From Myxococcales bacterium (lineage in GTDB: Bacteria; Myxococcota_A; Bradymonadia; UBA7976; UBA1532), in NCBI GenBank assembly GCA_020633555.1, contig JACKDL010000011.1, positions 1 through 64,000 on the forward strand: a DNA stretch of 64,000 nucleotides. Reading direction: 5' to 3'. This document shows positions 36,451-44,799 of this stretch, in pieces (the first letter of the stretch is position 1; the number at the start of each line of letters is the position of its first letter). The position numbers and the translations under genes are program-made. The notes below the pieces were generated by a model that was not told the DNA's origin, made no database searches, and worked only from the letters and a program-made list of their open reading frames with translations.

Positions 36451-38148
36451 TCACCGCGCCTCCAGGCAGCGGGCGGTGCGGGCGCGGACCTCGGCGATGA
36501 CCGTCTGGTAGGCCGCCAGCAGGTTGCCCACGTCATAGTCGTCGACCACGACATGCAGCCCCTCGCCCCAGTGGGCCAGATCGGCGCCGGCGTTGGTGCC
36601 GCTGGCGTCGATGACGTGCACCGTCATGCGCGCCGGGCGGCCGTCGGGCTCGCGGATCACCCAGGCGGTCTCGGCGCCGCCGTAGTTCAGGTCGCGCAGG
36701 GTGCAGCGCCCGCCGTCGGGGCAGTCGGCGCGCTCGCCGCAGGCCAGGCTGGGATCGGTGGTGCAGCGGCCGGCGCGGCAGCGCCCGGTGTCGCACACGG
36801 CCACGCCCAGGCAGTCTTCGTCCACCGCGCAGCCCAGGCCGTAGCGCAGCCGCTTGGCCTGCACCGTGGGCGCGAAGTAGCTCTGGGTCTCGTCGAAGTC
36901 CTCCACCTCGGGCCCATCCATGAAGACGATCACCGCCCGCTGGCGACAGTCGCCCAGGGGATCCTGGCAGGTGCCGCCCACGCAGGCGTAGGGCTCGGGG
37001 CAGGCGCCGCACTCCACACCGGCCGACAGCACCTCCTTCTCCACGTAGGTGGCGGCGATGAACAGCGCCTTGCCGAACACCGAGTCGCCCACGGACCGCA
37101 GCTCGGGATCGGTGTGGGTCAGGCAGTTGTCGCGGTTGCAGGCGCCGTAGCAGGCGGGGTCATCGCAGGCCAGGCCGTTGGGCTCGAACACCTCGGCCTC
37201 GTCCACCCAGCTCAGCAGGCCCGCCACGTCGGTGCCGCCCTCGGGCACCCAGGGCACGCCGATGACGCCGTCGCGCACCTGCATGTAGTCGGGGTCGCTG
37301 TAAGTCTGCGGATCGACACTGAAACTGGGCCATACGCGCCGCTGCCGGTAGTAGCCCTCGGGGCAGTCGAAGGTGCGGGTGAAGTCGGTGGGCATGTGGG
37401 CCAGGCCCAGGCGCACCTGATCCACCGCGTCGGTCTGGAACAGGGCCTCCAGGGCCGCCTTCACCCGTCCGAGCTGGGTGAAGGGCGCGTCGGCGCTCTC
37501 GCAGATGGGGAAGGCCTCGGCCTCGCCGTCGGCCACGGCGGTGTCCATGCTGCTCGAGGTGTCCACCAGCAGCATCACGTCGGGCGTGGCGGCCACGCAG
37601 CCGCCCAAGGCGCACAGCTCGCCGGCGGGGCAGGGATCGGCGGGCCCCAGGCGGCCCGCGGCCGTGCAGGTGAAGCGCTCGCCGCCCACGCACACGGGCT
37701 GGCCGGCCTCGCACTCGGGCTCGGGGGGGGCCATGTCGGGCTCCGGGCCCATGTCCGGATCGGGCGCCATGTCGGGCTCGGGGCCCTCGTCGGGCTCGGG
37801 GCCCTGATCAGGCTCGGGGCCGTCGTCGGGGCGGGGGCCCTGATCGGGCTCGGGCCCCTCGTCGGGCACGGGCGCCATGTCCCGCGGCGGGGCCATGTCC
37901 ACCGCCTGGTCCGCCAGCCCGCCCCGGTCGGGCGCCTCGGCGCCCATGTCCGTCAGCGGCTCACAGCGGCCCTCGCCGTCGGCCATGCACACGCAGCGCA
38001 GGCCCACTTCACGGTCCACCACCACCTCGTCCACGCCCACCGTCGCGCCCAGCAGCGCGCAGGTCACCGCCCCGGCGGGGCTCTCGCTGCAGCCGCCCAG
38101 GCCCAAGGCCCCCCACAGGGCCAGGCCGGCCCACCCCCAACGCGTCAT
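36451..38148 (-). CDS. Cys-rich lipoprotein with von Willebrand factor A domain
   Basis: This encodes 565 residues with a lipoprotein signal (GALGLGGC). A small Cys domain is followed by an acidic Pro-Asp repeat linker (about 90-142) and a short Cys-rich domain (CEAGQPVCVGGERFTC). The vWA domain starts at Asp196 (DTSSSM) and contains large Cys-rich inserts (CNRDNC, CPEPYACVGGTCQD). The vWA metal site keeps the DxSxS pattern. It is a tandem paralogue of the gene immediately upstream (38192-39928). GGGGGGA lies 7 bases before the ATG. Likely surface-exposed; partner unknown. Confidence 0.85.
   Translation of the reverse strand: MTRWGWAGLALWGALGLGGCSESPAGAVTCALLGATVGVDEVVVDREVGLRCVCMADGEGRCEPLTDMGAEAPDRGGLADQAVDMAPPRDMAPVPDEGPEPDQGPRPDDGPEPDQGPEPDEGPEPDMAPDPDMGPEPDMAPPEPECEAGQPVCVGGERFTCTAAGRLGPADPCPAGELCALGGCVAATPDVMLLVDTSSSMDTAVADGEAEAFPICESADAPFTQLGRVKAALEALFQTDAVDQVRLGLAHMPTDFTRTFDCPEGYYRQRRVWPSFSVDPQTYSDPDYMQVRDGVIGVPWVPEGGTDVAGLLSWVDEAEVFEPNGLACDDPACYGACNRDNCLTHTDPELRSVGDSVFGKALFIAATYVEKEVLSAGVECGACPEPYACVGGTCQDPLGDCRQRAVIVFMDGPEVEDFDETQSYFAPTVQAKRLRYGLGCAVDEDCLGVAVCDTGRCRAGRCTTDPSLACGERADCPDGGRCTLRDLNYGGAETAWVIREPDGRPARMTVHVIDASGTNAGADLAHWGEGLHVVVDDYDVGNLLAAYQTVIAEVRARTARCLEAR
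37721..37882 (-). repeat. in-frame 18-base repeat coding a Glu/Pro/Asp linker
   Basis: Within the vWA lipoprotein gene, a unit of 18 bases recurs about nine times with small changes. It encodes six-residue blocks of the type PEPDMG, PEPDQG or PEPDEG. The result is an extended acidic spacer between the membrane anchor and the vWA domain. The repeats are imperfect, which suggests an old expansion that could still vary in copy number. Confidence 0.8.
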
Positions 38149-38191
38149 GTGTCCGTCCCCCCCGGGTTCTTCGTTCAGCCGGTACGGAAGT

Positions 38192-39928
38192 TTACCGCGC
38201 CAGGCAACGATCGAGCACGGCCTTGGTGTCGAACAGCGGCGTGAGCACCGCCACCAGGTCGGCCACGGCGAAGCGATCCACCCGTTGGTACACGCCGCCG
38301 CCCCAGAAGGCGGCCCGGCGGTTGGTGGCGAAGCCCCCCACGGCGTCCACCACGTGCACGGTGAGCCGGGCGGGGCGGCCGCCGGGGTGCCGCACCCGCT
38401 GCGCCTGCGGGAACGAGCCCGCGGGGGCCACCTCGGCGGGCATGCAGGGCCGCGCGGTGCCGCAGTCCGCGTCGGCCAGGCAGCCCTCAGTGGGCGCGCC
38501 CTGGCAGCGGCCGGTGACGCAGCGCCCCTCCAGGCACTCGGCGGGCGCGAAGCAGTCGCCGGCGTCCGCGCAGTCCAGCCCCAGGTTCAGCCGGCGGGCC
38601 TGCACCACGGGGTTGAACAGGTCGTCGGGCTCGGGATCCACTGACTCGCCGCCGTCGGTGAACAGGATCACCACGTAGGGACGGCAGTCGTAGAGCGGGT
38701 CGTGGCAGGCGCCGTCCTGGCAGGTGTAGTGGGGTGAGTCGCAGTCGGCGTCGGCCCGGCAGGCCTTGCCTTCGCGCAGGACGAAGTGCCGGAAGTACTC
38801 GCTGCCATAGAACAGGCTGCGGCCCAAGGGCGTGCTGCCCTGAGCGCGCAGCTCGGGCTCCAGGTGGCCCACGCACTCGCCGTCCACGCACTGGCTGTCG
38901 CTGGGGCAGGCCACGCAGTCCTCGCTGATCACCCCGTACTGCTCGTCGAAGTCGATCCAGCGGTCCAGCGCCTGGGCCGGAAAGCTGCCGTCGGCGGTAA
39001 ACGGCACCGCCAGGATGTGCGGTAGCCCGGCGCTGAGCTGGTCGCGGGTCAGGCTGGGTTGCTCGGTGTGGCCGGGCAGGGTGTCGGCGGCCTGGTAGTG
39101 CCCCGGCCCACAGACACCCAGCGACCGGGTGGTCTGCGGGAAACGCTGCATGGCCAGCCGCAGCCCGTCGGCGGCCTCACTGGCGAACAGCTCGCGCAGG
39201 GCCCGCTTCACCAGCCCGATGCGCGTGTAGGGGGCGTCGGGATCTTCGCAGACGGGGAAGTCCTGCGGCGTGGGCGGCGCCACCGGATCGAGCATGGAGC
39301 CCGAGGTGTCGATCACCAGCAGCACGTCCCCCTGTGGATCCACGCAGCGATCCTCGACGCACACATGCCCGTCGCCGCAGGGCTCGGGGGTGCCGTCGAA
39401 GCCGGTCTCGTCGCAGCGCTTGCGTCGGCCGAGGGAGCAGTACAGCTCGCCGGGCGTGCAGATGGGGCGGGCGCAGCGGTCCAGCACGCAGCGCTCCTCG
39501 CCCACGCACTCCAGCTCCACGAGCTGCCCGTTGGGCAGGCAGCGCCGGGCGGTCATGGGATCCACGCAGCCGTTCTGTTCGGCGGTGCAGGCCTCGGGGC
39601 TGGCGTCCTGGCCGCCGGCGATGCCCTCATCGGGCCGCGGCCCGCGGTCGGGGCCGGCGTCGGCGGGCTGGCAGCCGGGCAGGTTGATGCAGCCCAGCGT
39701 GCCGTCGGCGTTGCACTCGCAGCGCACGCAGGTCAGCGGGTCGATCTCGGCCTCACCCACCGCCAGGGCGCCGTTGGGGCCCACGCAGGTTGCGGCCGCG
39801 CTGGGGGCCCCGTCGTCACAGCCACCCAGGAGCAGGGCCAGGGCGGGCAGCGCCACGGACAGCAGCAAGCGCCGGAGGGAGAGCGGCTCCGGATGGAGCC
39901 GGCGGGGGGCGGTGCGGGTGGGGGGCAC
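38192..39928 (-). CDS. Cys-rich lipoprotein with von Willebrand factor A domain (paralogue)
   Basis: This encodes 578 residues with a long basic n-region and lipobox LLLGGC. A Cys-rich domain (CVGPNGAL, CVRCECNADGTLGC) and a second one (CVDPMTARRCLPNG, CVGEERCVLDRC) precede the vWA domain, which starts at Asp207 (DTSGSM). Blocks shared with the neighbouring paralogue include DAPYTRIGLVKRALRELF, an ELRAQGSTPLGRSLF segment, a DCRPYVVILFTDGGE segment, and GRPARLTVHVVDA. GTG 39928 is preferred: AGAGGT lies 9 bases upstream; the frame runs to 40009. The gap to the second copy is 43 bases. Confidence 0.85.
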   Translation of the reverse strand: MPPTRTAPRRLHPEPLSLRRLLLSVALPALALLLGGCDDGAPSAAATCVGPNGALAVGEAEIDPLTCVRCECNADGTLGCINLPGCQPADAGPDRGPRPDEGIAGGQDASPEACTAEQNGCVDPMTARRCLPNGQLVELECVGEERCVLDRCARPICTPGELYCSLGRRKRCDETGFDGTPEPCGDGHVCVEDRCVDPQGDVLLVIDTSGSMLDPVAPPTPQDFPVCEDPDAPYTRIGLVKRALRELFASEAADGLRLAMQRFPQTTRSLGVCGPGHYQAADTLPGHTEQPSLTRDQLSAGLPHILAVPFTADGSFPAQALDRWIDFDEQYGVISEDCVACPSDSQCVDGECVGHLEPELRAQGSTPLGRSLFYGSEYFRHFVLREGKACRADADCDSPHYTCQDGACHDPLYDCRPYVVILFTDGGESVDPEPDDLFNPVVQARRLNLGLDCADAGDCFAPAECLEGRCVTGRCQGAPTEGCLADADCGTARPCMPAEVAPAGSFPQAQRVRHPGGRPARLTVHVVDAVGGFATNRRAAFWGGGVYQRVDRFAVADLVAVLTPLFDTKAVLDRCLAR

Positions 39929-40045
39929 GGACGGACGACCTCTCTCCTGCCGGCGGCAGGGCCTCGCCGCCGCAGTGTACCGGACCGGCGCCGCTTGGGG
40001 CGCCGCCACGTTGACACCGGGCGGCCGGGGCGGGTCGTGGGCGGA

Positions 40046-41914
40046 TCAGGGGACGCCGGCGTCCATCTCGGCGTCGGCCTCGGGCAGCGCCGCGTCCACC
40101 TCGGCGTCGGCCTCGGGCGAGCCCCCGTCCAGCCCGGCGTCGGGCTCGGGCACCCCCCCGTCGACCTCGGGCTCGGGCTCGGGGCGGCAGTCCACGATGA
40201 AGTCGCCGGCGGCCGGCTCGTTCGCCAGCACCTCGTACTCGGTGCCGATGATCGTGGTCGCGCTCAGGCCGTCGTTGATCCAAAGCAGGTAGCCGGTGCC
40301 GCCGTCCGCGGGCAGGCAGTCGCCGGTGAGCACGATGGCCTGGCCGGTGCCGGCCAGCGGCGGCTCGTGGCGCTGGTCGTGGTCGAACTCCACCTGCCGC
40401 TCCACCCGCACGCCCACGGGCTCGCCGAAGCGCACGGCCAGGTCGAGGGCGGTGGGTCCGCCGCCGCCGCCGAAGCCACCCCCCTGGTTGCTCTGGGTCC
40501 AGGCCAGGCGCACGCCCGGCGCGCCCGCGGGCACCTCGAAGCGGAACTGCTTGTAGGCGGGCGAGCCGTTGCCCAGCCCGAACAGCCCCAGGCTCTGCTT
40601 GCCCTCCACCACGATGCCGCGGTTGTCGCCGGTGGGGCGGTAGCCGCCAAAGGGCAGCACGCGCTCGCAGCCCAGCAGCCCGAAGTCGGTGAGGATGGGC
40701 TCCACCTGCTCGGCCAGGCCGGCCTCGGTGGCGGCGGCCAGGAACAGCTCGCCGGCCTCGGCGTGGGTGGTGTCCATCGTGAACTGGCTCAGCGCCGTCC
40801 ACACGATGCCGTCGGCCGCCTGCGGGCCCACGGCGTTGCGCACGGCCCACAGCGCCGAGCCCACCACCTTGCCGTGATCGTGGATCTCGTCGGTGGTGTC
40901 GGCGGGGCACTTGCGCGGCTCGCTCAGGTCGCGCACCAGGTCCGGGGCGAGCTGCCCGATGCCGTAGGCGCCCACCACCGGGTCGTCCGCCAGGGTGGCC
41001 GCGAAGTAGTCCGCCAGGCCCTCGTTCATCGAGCGCGGCGAGTTGTCGAGGCCGTAGCGGTCCACCACGGCCGGCGCCTGCAGGCGGTCGGTGCCGATCA
41101 CCGCGTGGGTGTACTCGTGCAGGATCACCCGGGCGTCGTAGCTGAAGTCGTGCTGGGCCTGGCCGAAGATGATCGAGTCGCCGTCCCGGGGCGGCAGGCC
41201 GAACTGGGCGGCGAGCTGCCGCCAGCTCTCCTCGGGGAAGAAGGCGGCGTTGGCGAACTCGATCCAGCCGTCGGGGCCGGGCTGGAAGCCGGGGATGGGC
41301 AGTGGCGGATCGGTCTTGAGCTGCAGGTTCACGATGGCCGTGAGCGGGAAGTCCAGCCCGTCGAAGCCGTGGGTGCCCTTGAAGTAGTCATGGGCCCGGT
41401 TGACGTGGTGGTACATCATCACCTCGGCGAACGGGTCGTTCGGATCCGAGGCGTCGGCGGGCGGCTCGATGCTCAGGTAGTGGCCGTCGGGATCGGGCCG
41501 CACCGTCTGCTCTTCGCGGCAGAGCTGCACGGTGATCTGGAAGCCACCCAGATCGGGCATGGCCGTCACGCCGCCGTCCTCGTTCAGGCAGTTGAACACC
41601 TGCACCCAGTCGCTGGTGAGCCGGCCCTCGGGATCGGTGCTCTTGTTCAGGATCACCTGGCTGAGCTCGCCCCGGTCGGTGATGGGGTCGTTCTCGTAGA
41701 CCCACGCCTCGGGGGCGTCGAGGATCGGCGGGGGCGCGGCGTCGACGGCGGCGTCGGGCGGCGGCGCCGCGTCGGGCTGCGGTGCGGCGTCGGGCAGCGC
41801 CACCTCGATGGGCGGATCCCCGGCGGGCTGCTGCCCGTCGTCGCAGGCGGTGAGCGGGGCGGCGCCGGTCAGGGCGAGGGCGGCGGACAGGCCGCGCGTG
41901 ATCCAGCGGCTCAT
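40046..41914 (-). CDS. exported zinc metallopeptidase (gluzincin, M36/M4-like)
   Basis: This encodes 622 residues with a lipoprotein-type signal (APLTAC) and an Ala/Asp/Pro linker. The catalytic part has HEYTH (His266-His270) and a third ligand Glu298 in MNEGLADYF, the gluzincin pattern of fungalysin and thermolysin relatives. A bacterial pre-peptidase-like beta domain follows (about 420-570), and then an acidic PEADAE repeat tail. No propeptide is present in this chain. Instead the gene directly upstream, overlapping by ATGA, encodes a separate FTP/PepSY-like propeptide. Substrate unknown. Confidence 0.87.
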   Translation of the reverse strand: MSRWITRGLSAALALTGAAPLTACDDGQQPAGDPPIEVALPDAAPQPDAAPPPDAAVDAAPPPILDAPEAWVYENDPITDRGELSQVILNKSTDPEGRLTSDWVQVFNCLNEDGGVTAMPDLGGFQITVQLCREEQTVRPDPDGHYLSIEPPADASDPNDPFAEVMMYHHVNRAHDYFKGTHGFDGLDFPLTAIVNLQLKTDPPLPIPGFQPGPDGWIEFANAAFFPEESWRQLAAQFGLPPRDGDSIIFGQAQHDFSYDARVILHEYTHAVIGTDRLQAPAVVDRYGLDNSPRSMNEGLADYFAATLADDPVVGAYGIGQLAPDLVRDLSEPRKCPADTTDEIHDHGKVVGSALWAVRNAVGPQAADGIVWTALSQFTMDTTHAEAGELFLAAATEAGLAEQVEPILTDFGLLGCERVLPFGGYRPTGDNRGIVVEGKQSLGLFGLGNGSPAYKQFRFEVPAGAPGVRLAWTQSNQGGGFGGGGGPTALDLAVRFGEPVGVRVERQVEFDHDQRHEPPLAGTGQAIVLTGDCLPADGGTGYLLWINDGLSATTIIGTEYEVLANEPAAGDFIVDCRPEPEPEVDGGVPEPDAGLDGGSPEADAEVDAALPEADAEMDAGVP

Positions 41915-42528
41915 TCCATCCACCCCTTCTGCACGCCCACCACCTGGCCGGCGGCGGCGTCCACCCGCACCACCTTGTCCAGCACGCGCACCTCGTAGGC
42001 CTGGGCCCCGTAGGCGCCCTGGGCCAGCACCACCGGGCGGGCGGTGGCCTTGGCGGCCACGGCCGGGGCCGGGTGCCCCACCACCGCCTCGGTGGCCAGG
42101 CGCACGGCCTGGGCGGCGTCGATGGTGGCGCGCGCCACCTCGGCCAGCGGCGGGCGGGCGCCGTGCAGGGCCACCACGTCGCCCTGGGCGTCCAGGGTCA
42201 GCGACGCCCCGCGGTCGAGCACGACGTGGCCGCCGTGGTGCTGCGCGAGCTGCACCACCATGCGGGTGCCCTGGGGGCGGACCGCCAGCGGGCGCCAGTC
42301 GGCGGTCCCCAGCAGCGCCCCGTGGCGGGCCAGGAAGTCGGCGGCCCGGGCCAGGGGATCGGCCCCCTGGGTGGGCAGGCGCAGCCCGGTGATGAGCGAG
42401 GGCCCCTCGCCGCGCCAGGTCACGCGCACCTGGGGCTGCTGGGCCTGCAGGCGCGCCACGGCGGCGTGGGCGGGGGTGGGGGGCGAGCACAGCGCCGCCA
42501 CCAGGGCGGCGCTCGACAGGACGGGCAT
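41911..42528 (-). CDS. stand-alone FTP/PepSY propeptide-like secreted protein
   Basis: This encodes 205 residues with a Sec signal (SSAALVAALCSPPTPAHA). The mature chain resembles the fungalysin/thermolysin propeptide (FTP) and PepSY repeats: ADFLARHGALLG, GTRMVVQLAQHHGGHVVLD, ATIDAAQAVRLATEAVVG and AYEVRVLDKVVRVDAAAG. In thermolysin-type enzymes this unit folds and inhibits the protease as part of the same chain. Here it stops at WME* and overlaps the start of the metallopeptidase gene (ATGA), so it probably acts in trans. TGGAG lies 5 bases before ATG 42528. Confidence 0.82.
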   Translation of the reverse strand: MPVLSSAALVAALCSPPTPAHAAVARLQAQQPQVRVTWRGEGPSLITGLRLPTQGADPLARAADFLARHGALLGTADWRPLAVRPQGTRMVVQLAQHHGGHVVLDRGASLTLDAQGDVVALHGARPPLAEVARATIDAAQAVRLATEAVVGHPAPAVAAKATARPVVLAQGAYGAQAYEVRVLDKVVRVDAAAGQVVGVQKGWME

Positions 42529-42846
42529 GGGGGCTCCAGGGTCGATCCAACGGGGATTGGACGCGCGGCGGCGGGCGCCGTCGCGGCCTGCCGCGCAGGT
42601 ACGTCGCGGTCGCGGGTTGGTGTTGACCTTGGCCTTTCGGCTAATTTTCGCGCGGCACGAGGCTGGGGTCCATGTGCCCAATGACATTGGTGTCAGCGGC
42701 CATGACACGAATGTCAGGGTTGCGGCGGGCTCGGCCCCCCGGGCACCGCCGCAAACCCGCAAACCCCGGGCAATTCCGTCAGATACGGGCTGCGGCACGC
42801 ATCGTGCATGCGGTTCCCGGTGATTTTGCTTCGCTGGAGATTCCCC
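42529..42846. promoter_or_regulatory. divergent control region, 318 bases without a gene
   Basis: This gap separates the propeptide/peptidase operon (leftward) from the sigma-factor gene (rightward) and must hold both promoters. It contains the two palindromes listed separately at 42682-42716. A TTGACC at 42623-42628 is followed by the local AT-rich patch CTAATTTTCG, but the spacing to TAATTT is only 13 bases, so no sigma-70 promoter can be claimed. A short inverted repeat, CGCAT-N5-ATGCG, lies near 42800-42815. Confidence 0.6.
42682..42716. promoter_or_regulatory. two TGACA-N4-TGTCA palindromic operators, two helical turns apart
   Basis: TGACATTGGTGTCA occupies 42682-42695 and TGACACGAATGTCA occupies 42703-42716. 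Both have perfect 5-base arms and a 4-base centre, both are preceded by A and followed by G, and their centres are 21 bases apart, so two dimers would lie on the same DNA face. The second ends 130 bases before the sigma-factor ATG; the first begins 153 bases from the propeptide-gene ATG. The 5-N4-5 layout recalls CRP/FNR-family sites but the half-site does not identify a regulator. Confidence 0.75.
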
Positions 42847-44178
42847 ATGGCCGAGTCCACGTCGAGCGCCTCGATGGACAGCGACGTGGTGGGCATGTAC
42901 CTCTCGCGCATTGGTCGCGAGGGGCTGCTCACCCGCGAAGACGAGTTCAACCTGGGCTGCCAGATGGCAGACGCCCGGGACGCGCTGGTCACCCAGCTCC
43001 TGAGCGCCGAGGTGGGCGTGCGGCTGGTCACCGAGCTGCCGGAGCGCTTCGCCGACGGCCGGCTCAACCCCCGCGGCGCCTTCGACGCCAAGCTCAGCGT
43101 GGCCGACCTGGCCAAGACCACGAAGTCCATCGTGCGGGTGGCCCGCGCCCGGGCCCGCGCCCAGATGAAGGGCGCAAGCGGCCGCCGGGACTACGAGGCC
43201 GAGCTCCTCGAGCACTTCCACTCCATGCGGCTGAGCTGGCCCCTGGTGGAGCGTCTGGTGGAGGAGCTGAACCAGCGCAAGGTCACCATGGCGAGCTGGG
43301 CCGATCTGGCCGAGAACGGCCTGGGGCCCGTGGGGACCCGGGCGCTGCATCGCCTGCAGCGGCACGAGGCCGAGCTGGGGCTGCCCTGGGACGCCTTCCA
43401 GGGCTACATCCGCGAGCTGAACGCCTGCAAGCGGCGGCTCGACCGCCACCGCCACAAGATGATCGAGGCCAACCTGCGGCTGGTGGTGAGCATCGGCAAG
43501 CGCTACCGCAACCGCGGCCTGCCCCTGGGCGATCTGCTGCAGGAGGGCAACCTGGGCCTGATGCGCGCGGTGGACAAGTTCGATCACCGCCGCGGCCACA
43601 AGTTCAGCACCTACGCGACGTGGTGGATCCGGCAGGCCATCACCCGGGCCATCGCCGACAGCGGCCGGACGGTGCGGCTGCCGGTGCACCAGATCGATCT
43701 GCTGAACAAGATCGCCAACGCTCGCCGGGCGCTCACGCAGAACTACGACCGGGAGCCCACGCTGGACGAGATCGCCGAGCACCTGGAGCTGGAGCCCACC
43801 AAGCTGAGCGAGGTGATGGCCTTCGGGCGCACCCGGCTGAGCCTGGACCAGCCCGCCGGGGCCGAGGACGACGCCAGCACCCTGGGCTCGTTCATCGAGG
43901 ACGAGGGCGCCCCCGATCCCAACGAGCGCGCCGGCCACGCCCTGCTCGGCACCGCCATCGAGGACGTGCTCGACAAGCTCACCGAGCGCGAGGCGCGGGT
44001 GCTGAAGCTGCGCTTCGGCATCGGCGTGCGCCAGAACTACACCTTGGAGGAGGTGGGCGAGGTCTTCGAGCTCACCCGCGAGCGCATCCGTCAGATCCAG
44101 GGTCAGGCCCTGCGCCGCCTGCGCACCCTGTGCCACGACGGCGCGCTGGCCGACCACTTCCGCGACACCTGCGCCTGA
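42847..44178 (+). CDS. sigma-70 family RNA polymerase sigma factor (group 2-like)
   Basis: The 443-residue factor has region 1.2 (VVGMYLSRIGREGLLTREDE), a non-conserved spacer of about 150 residues, and region 2 (NLRLVVSIGKRYRNRGLPLG, FSTYATWWIRQAI with the -10 recognition helix). It then has region 3 (PVHQIDLLNKIANARRAL) and region 4 with a helix-turn-helix (YTLEEVGEVFELTRERIRQI). Region 1.1 is absent and the N-terminus is short, so it is likely an alternative RpoD-like factor of the SigB/RpoS type found in several copies in myxobacteria. ATG 42847 has TGGAG 7 bases upstream. A strong terminator follows. Confidence 0.93.
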   Translation: MAESTSSASMDSDVVGMYLSRIGREGLLTREDEFNLGCQMADARDALVTQLLSAEVGVRLVTELPERFADGRLNPRGAFDAKLSVADLAKTTKSIVRVARARARAQMKGASGRRDYEAELLEHFHSMRLSWPLVERLVEELNQRKVTMASWADLAENGLGPVGTRALHRLQRHEAELGLPWDAFQGYIRELNACKRRLDRHRHKMIEANLRLVVSIGKRYRNRGLPLGDLLQEGNLGLMRAVDKFDHRRGHKFSTYATWWIRQAITRAIADSGRTVRLPVHQIDLLNKIANARRALTQNYDREPTLDEIAEHLELEPTKLSEVMAFGRTRLSLDQPAGAEDDASTLGSFIEDEGAPDPNERAGHALLGTAIEDVLDKLTEREARVLKLRFGIGVRQNYTLEEVGEVFELTRERIRQIQGQALRRLRTLCHDGALADHFRDTCA

Positions 44179-44225
44179 GGCGCGCCGGCGGCCGGGCCGC
44201 CGACCGACTCCAGCTGGGGGGACGC

Positions 44226-44272
44226 GAACGCCCAGGGGCCGTGGGGACGGCCCCTGGGCGTTCTTTTTTTTT
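44226..44272 (+). terminator. rho-independent terminator of the sigma-factor gene
   Basis: A perfect 17-base stem (GAACGCCCAGGGGCCGT pairing with its complement) with a GGGG loop spans 44226-44263, followed directly by nine T (44264-44272). It lies 48 bases after the sigma-factor stop. There is no A-run on the left side, so it works only for rightward transcription and shields the leftward gene at 44288-44713. Confidence 0.95.
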
Positions 44273-44287
44273 GTGCAGGCAGGCGCC

Positions 44288-44713
44288 TCAGAACCGGAGC
44301 TGGAGCCAGGCGCTTCGGACCGCGGCGCCGTCTCCCCCGCCGGCCCGATGGGCCAGCTCGGCCGAGTAGGCGTCCAGCGCGTCCTGTCGGGCCACCTGCT
44401 CGGCGATGAGGAAGCCGGCGCCGGTGAGCAGGCCCGCGCTGCCCGTGACCGCCAGGCCCGTCCCCCACCCGGAGTCCTCGACGTTGGCCAGCAGCGCCAG
44501 GCCCACCAGGGAAAGCACGGCGCCCGTCAGGGCCGAGACGGTGCCCACGGTGCGGTAGCGCGCAGCCGAATCCAAAGCCGTGGCCGCGGCCGGGACCGCC
44601 CGCAGGTCGGGGAGGCCCGCCGCGTTGGCATGGGCGGCCACGGCCGCGGGGTCGGGCGGCGCCACGGCGGGCGCAGCGAGCAGGCTGATGCACAAGAGCG
44701 GGGCAGTGAGCAT
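44288..44713 (-). CDS. small membrane protein, unknown function
   Basis: This encodes 141 residues. A signal-like N-terminus (MLTAPLLCISLLAAPAVA) is followed by an Ala-rich stretch and two hydrophobic segments (VSALTGAVLSLVGLALLA and GLAVTGSAGLLTGAGFLIA) forming a helical hairpin. ATG 44713 is chosen because TTGGAGG sits 5 bases upstream; another ATG lies at 44725. No family is recognised. It ends just beyond the sigma-factor terminator. Confidence 0.7.
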   Translation of the reverse strand: MLTAPLLCISLLAAPAVAPPDPAAVAAHANAAGLPDLRAVPAAATALDSAARYRTVGTVSALTGAVLSLVGLALLANVEDSGWGTGLAVTGSAGLLTGAGFLIAEQVARQDALDAYSAELAHRAGGGDGAAVRSAWLQLRF

Positions 44714-44799
44714 TGGGGCCTCCAAGGGGGAGGCGGCCCTACGGGTGCAGCCGAGGCAAATTCAAGGCCCGCAGCACAGCGTGCGGCGACCGGGGCCGG

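Noticed and set aside
42623..42647. TTGACC with TAATTT as a sigma-70 promoter
   Set aside because: The spacer is only 13 bases, too short for a working promoter of this class.
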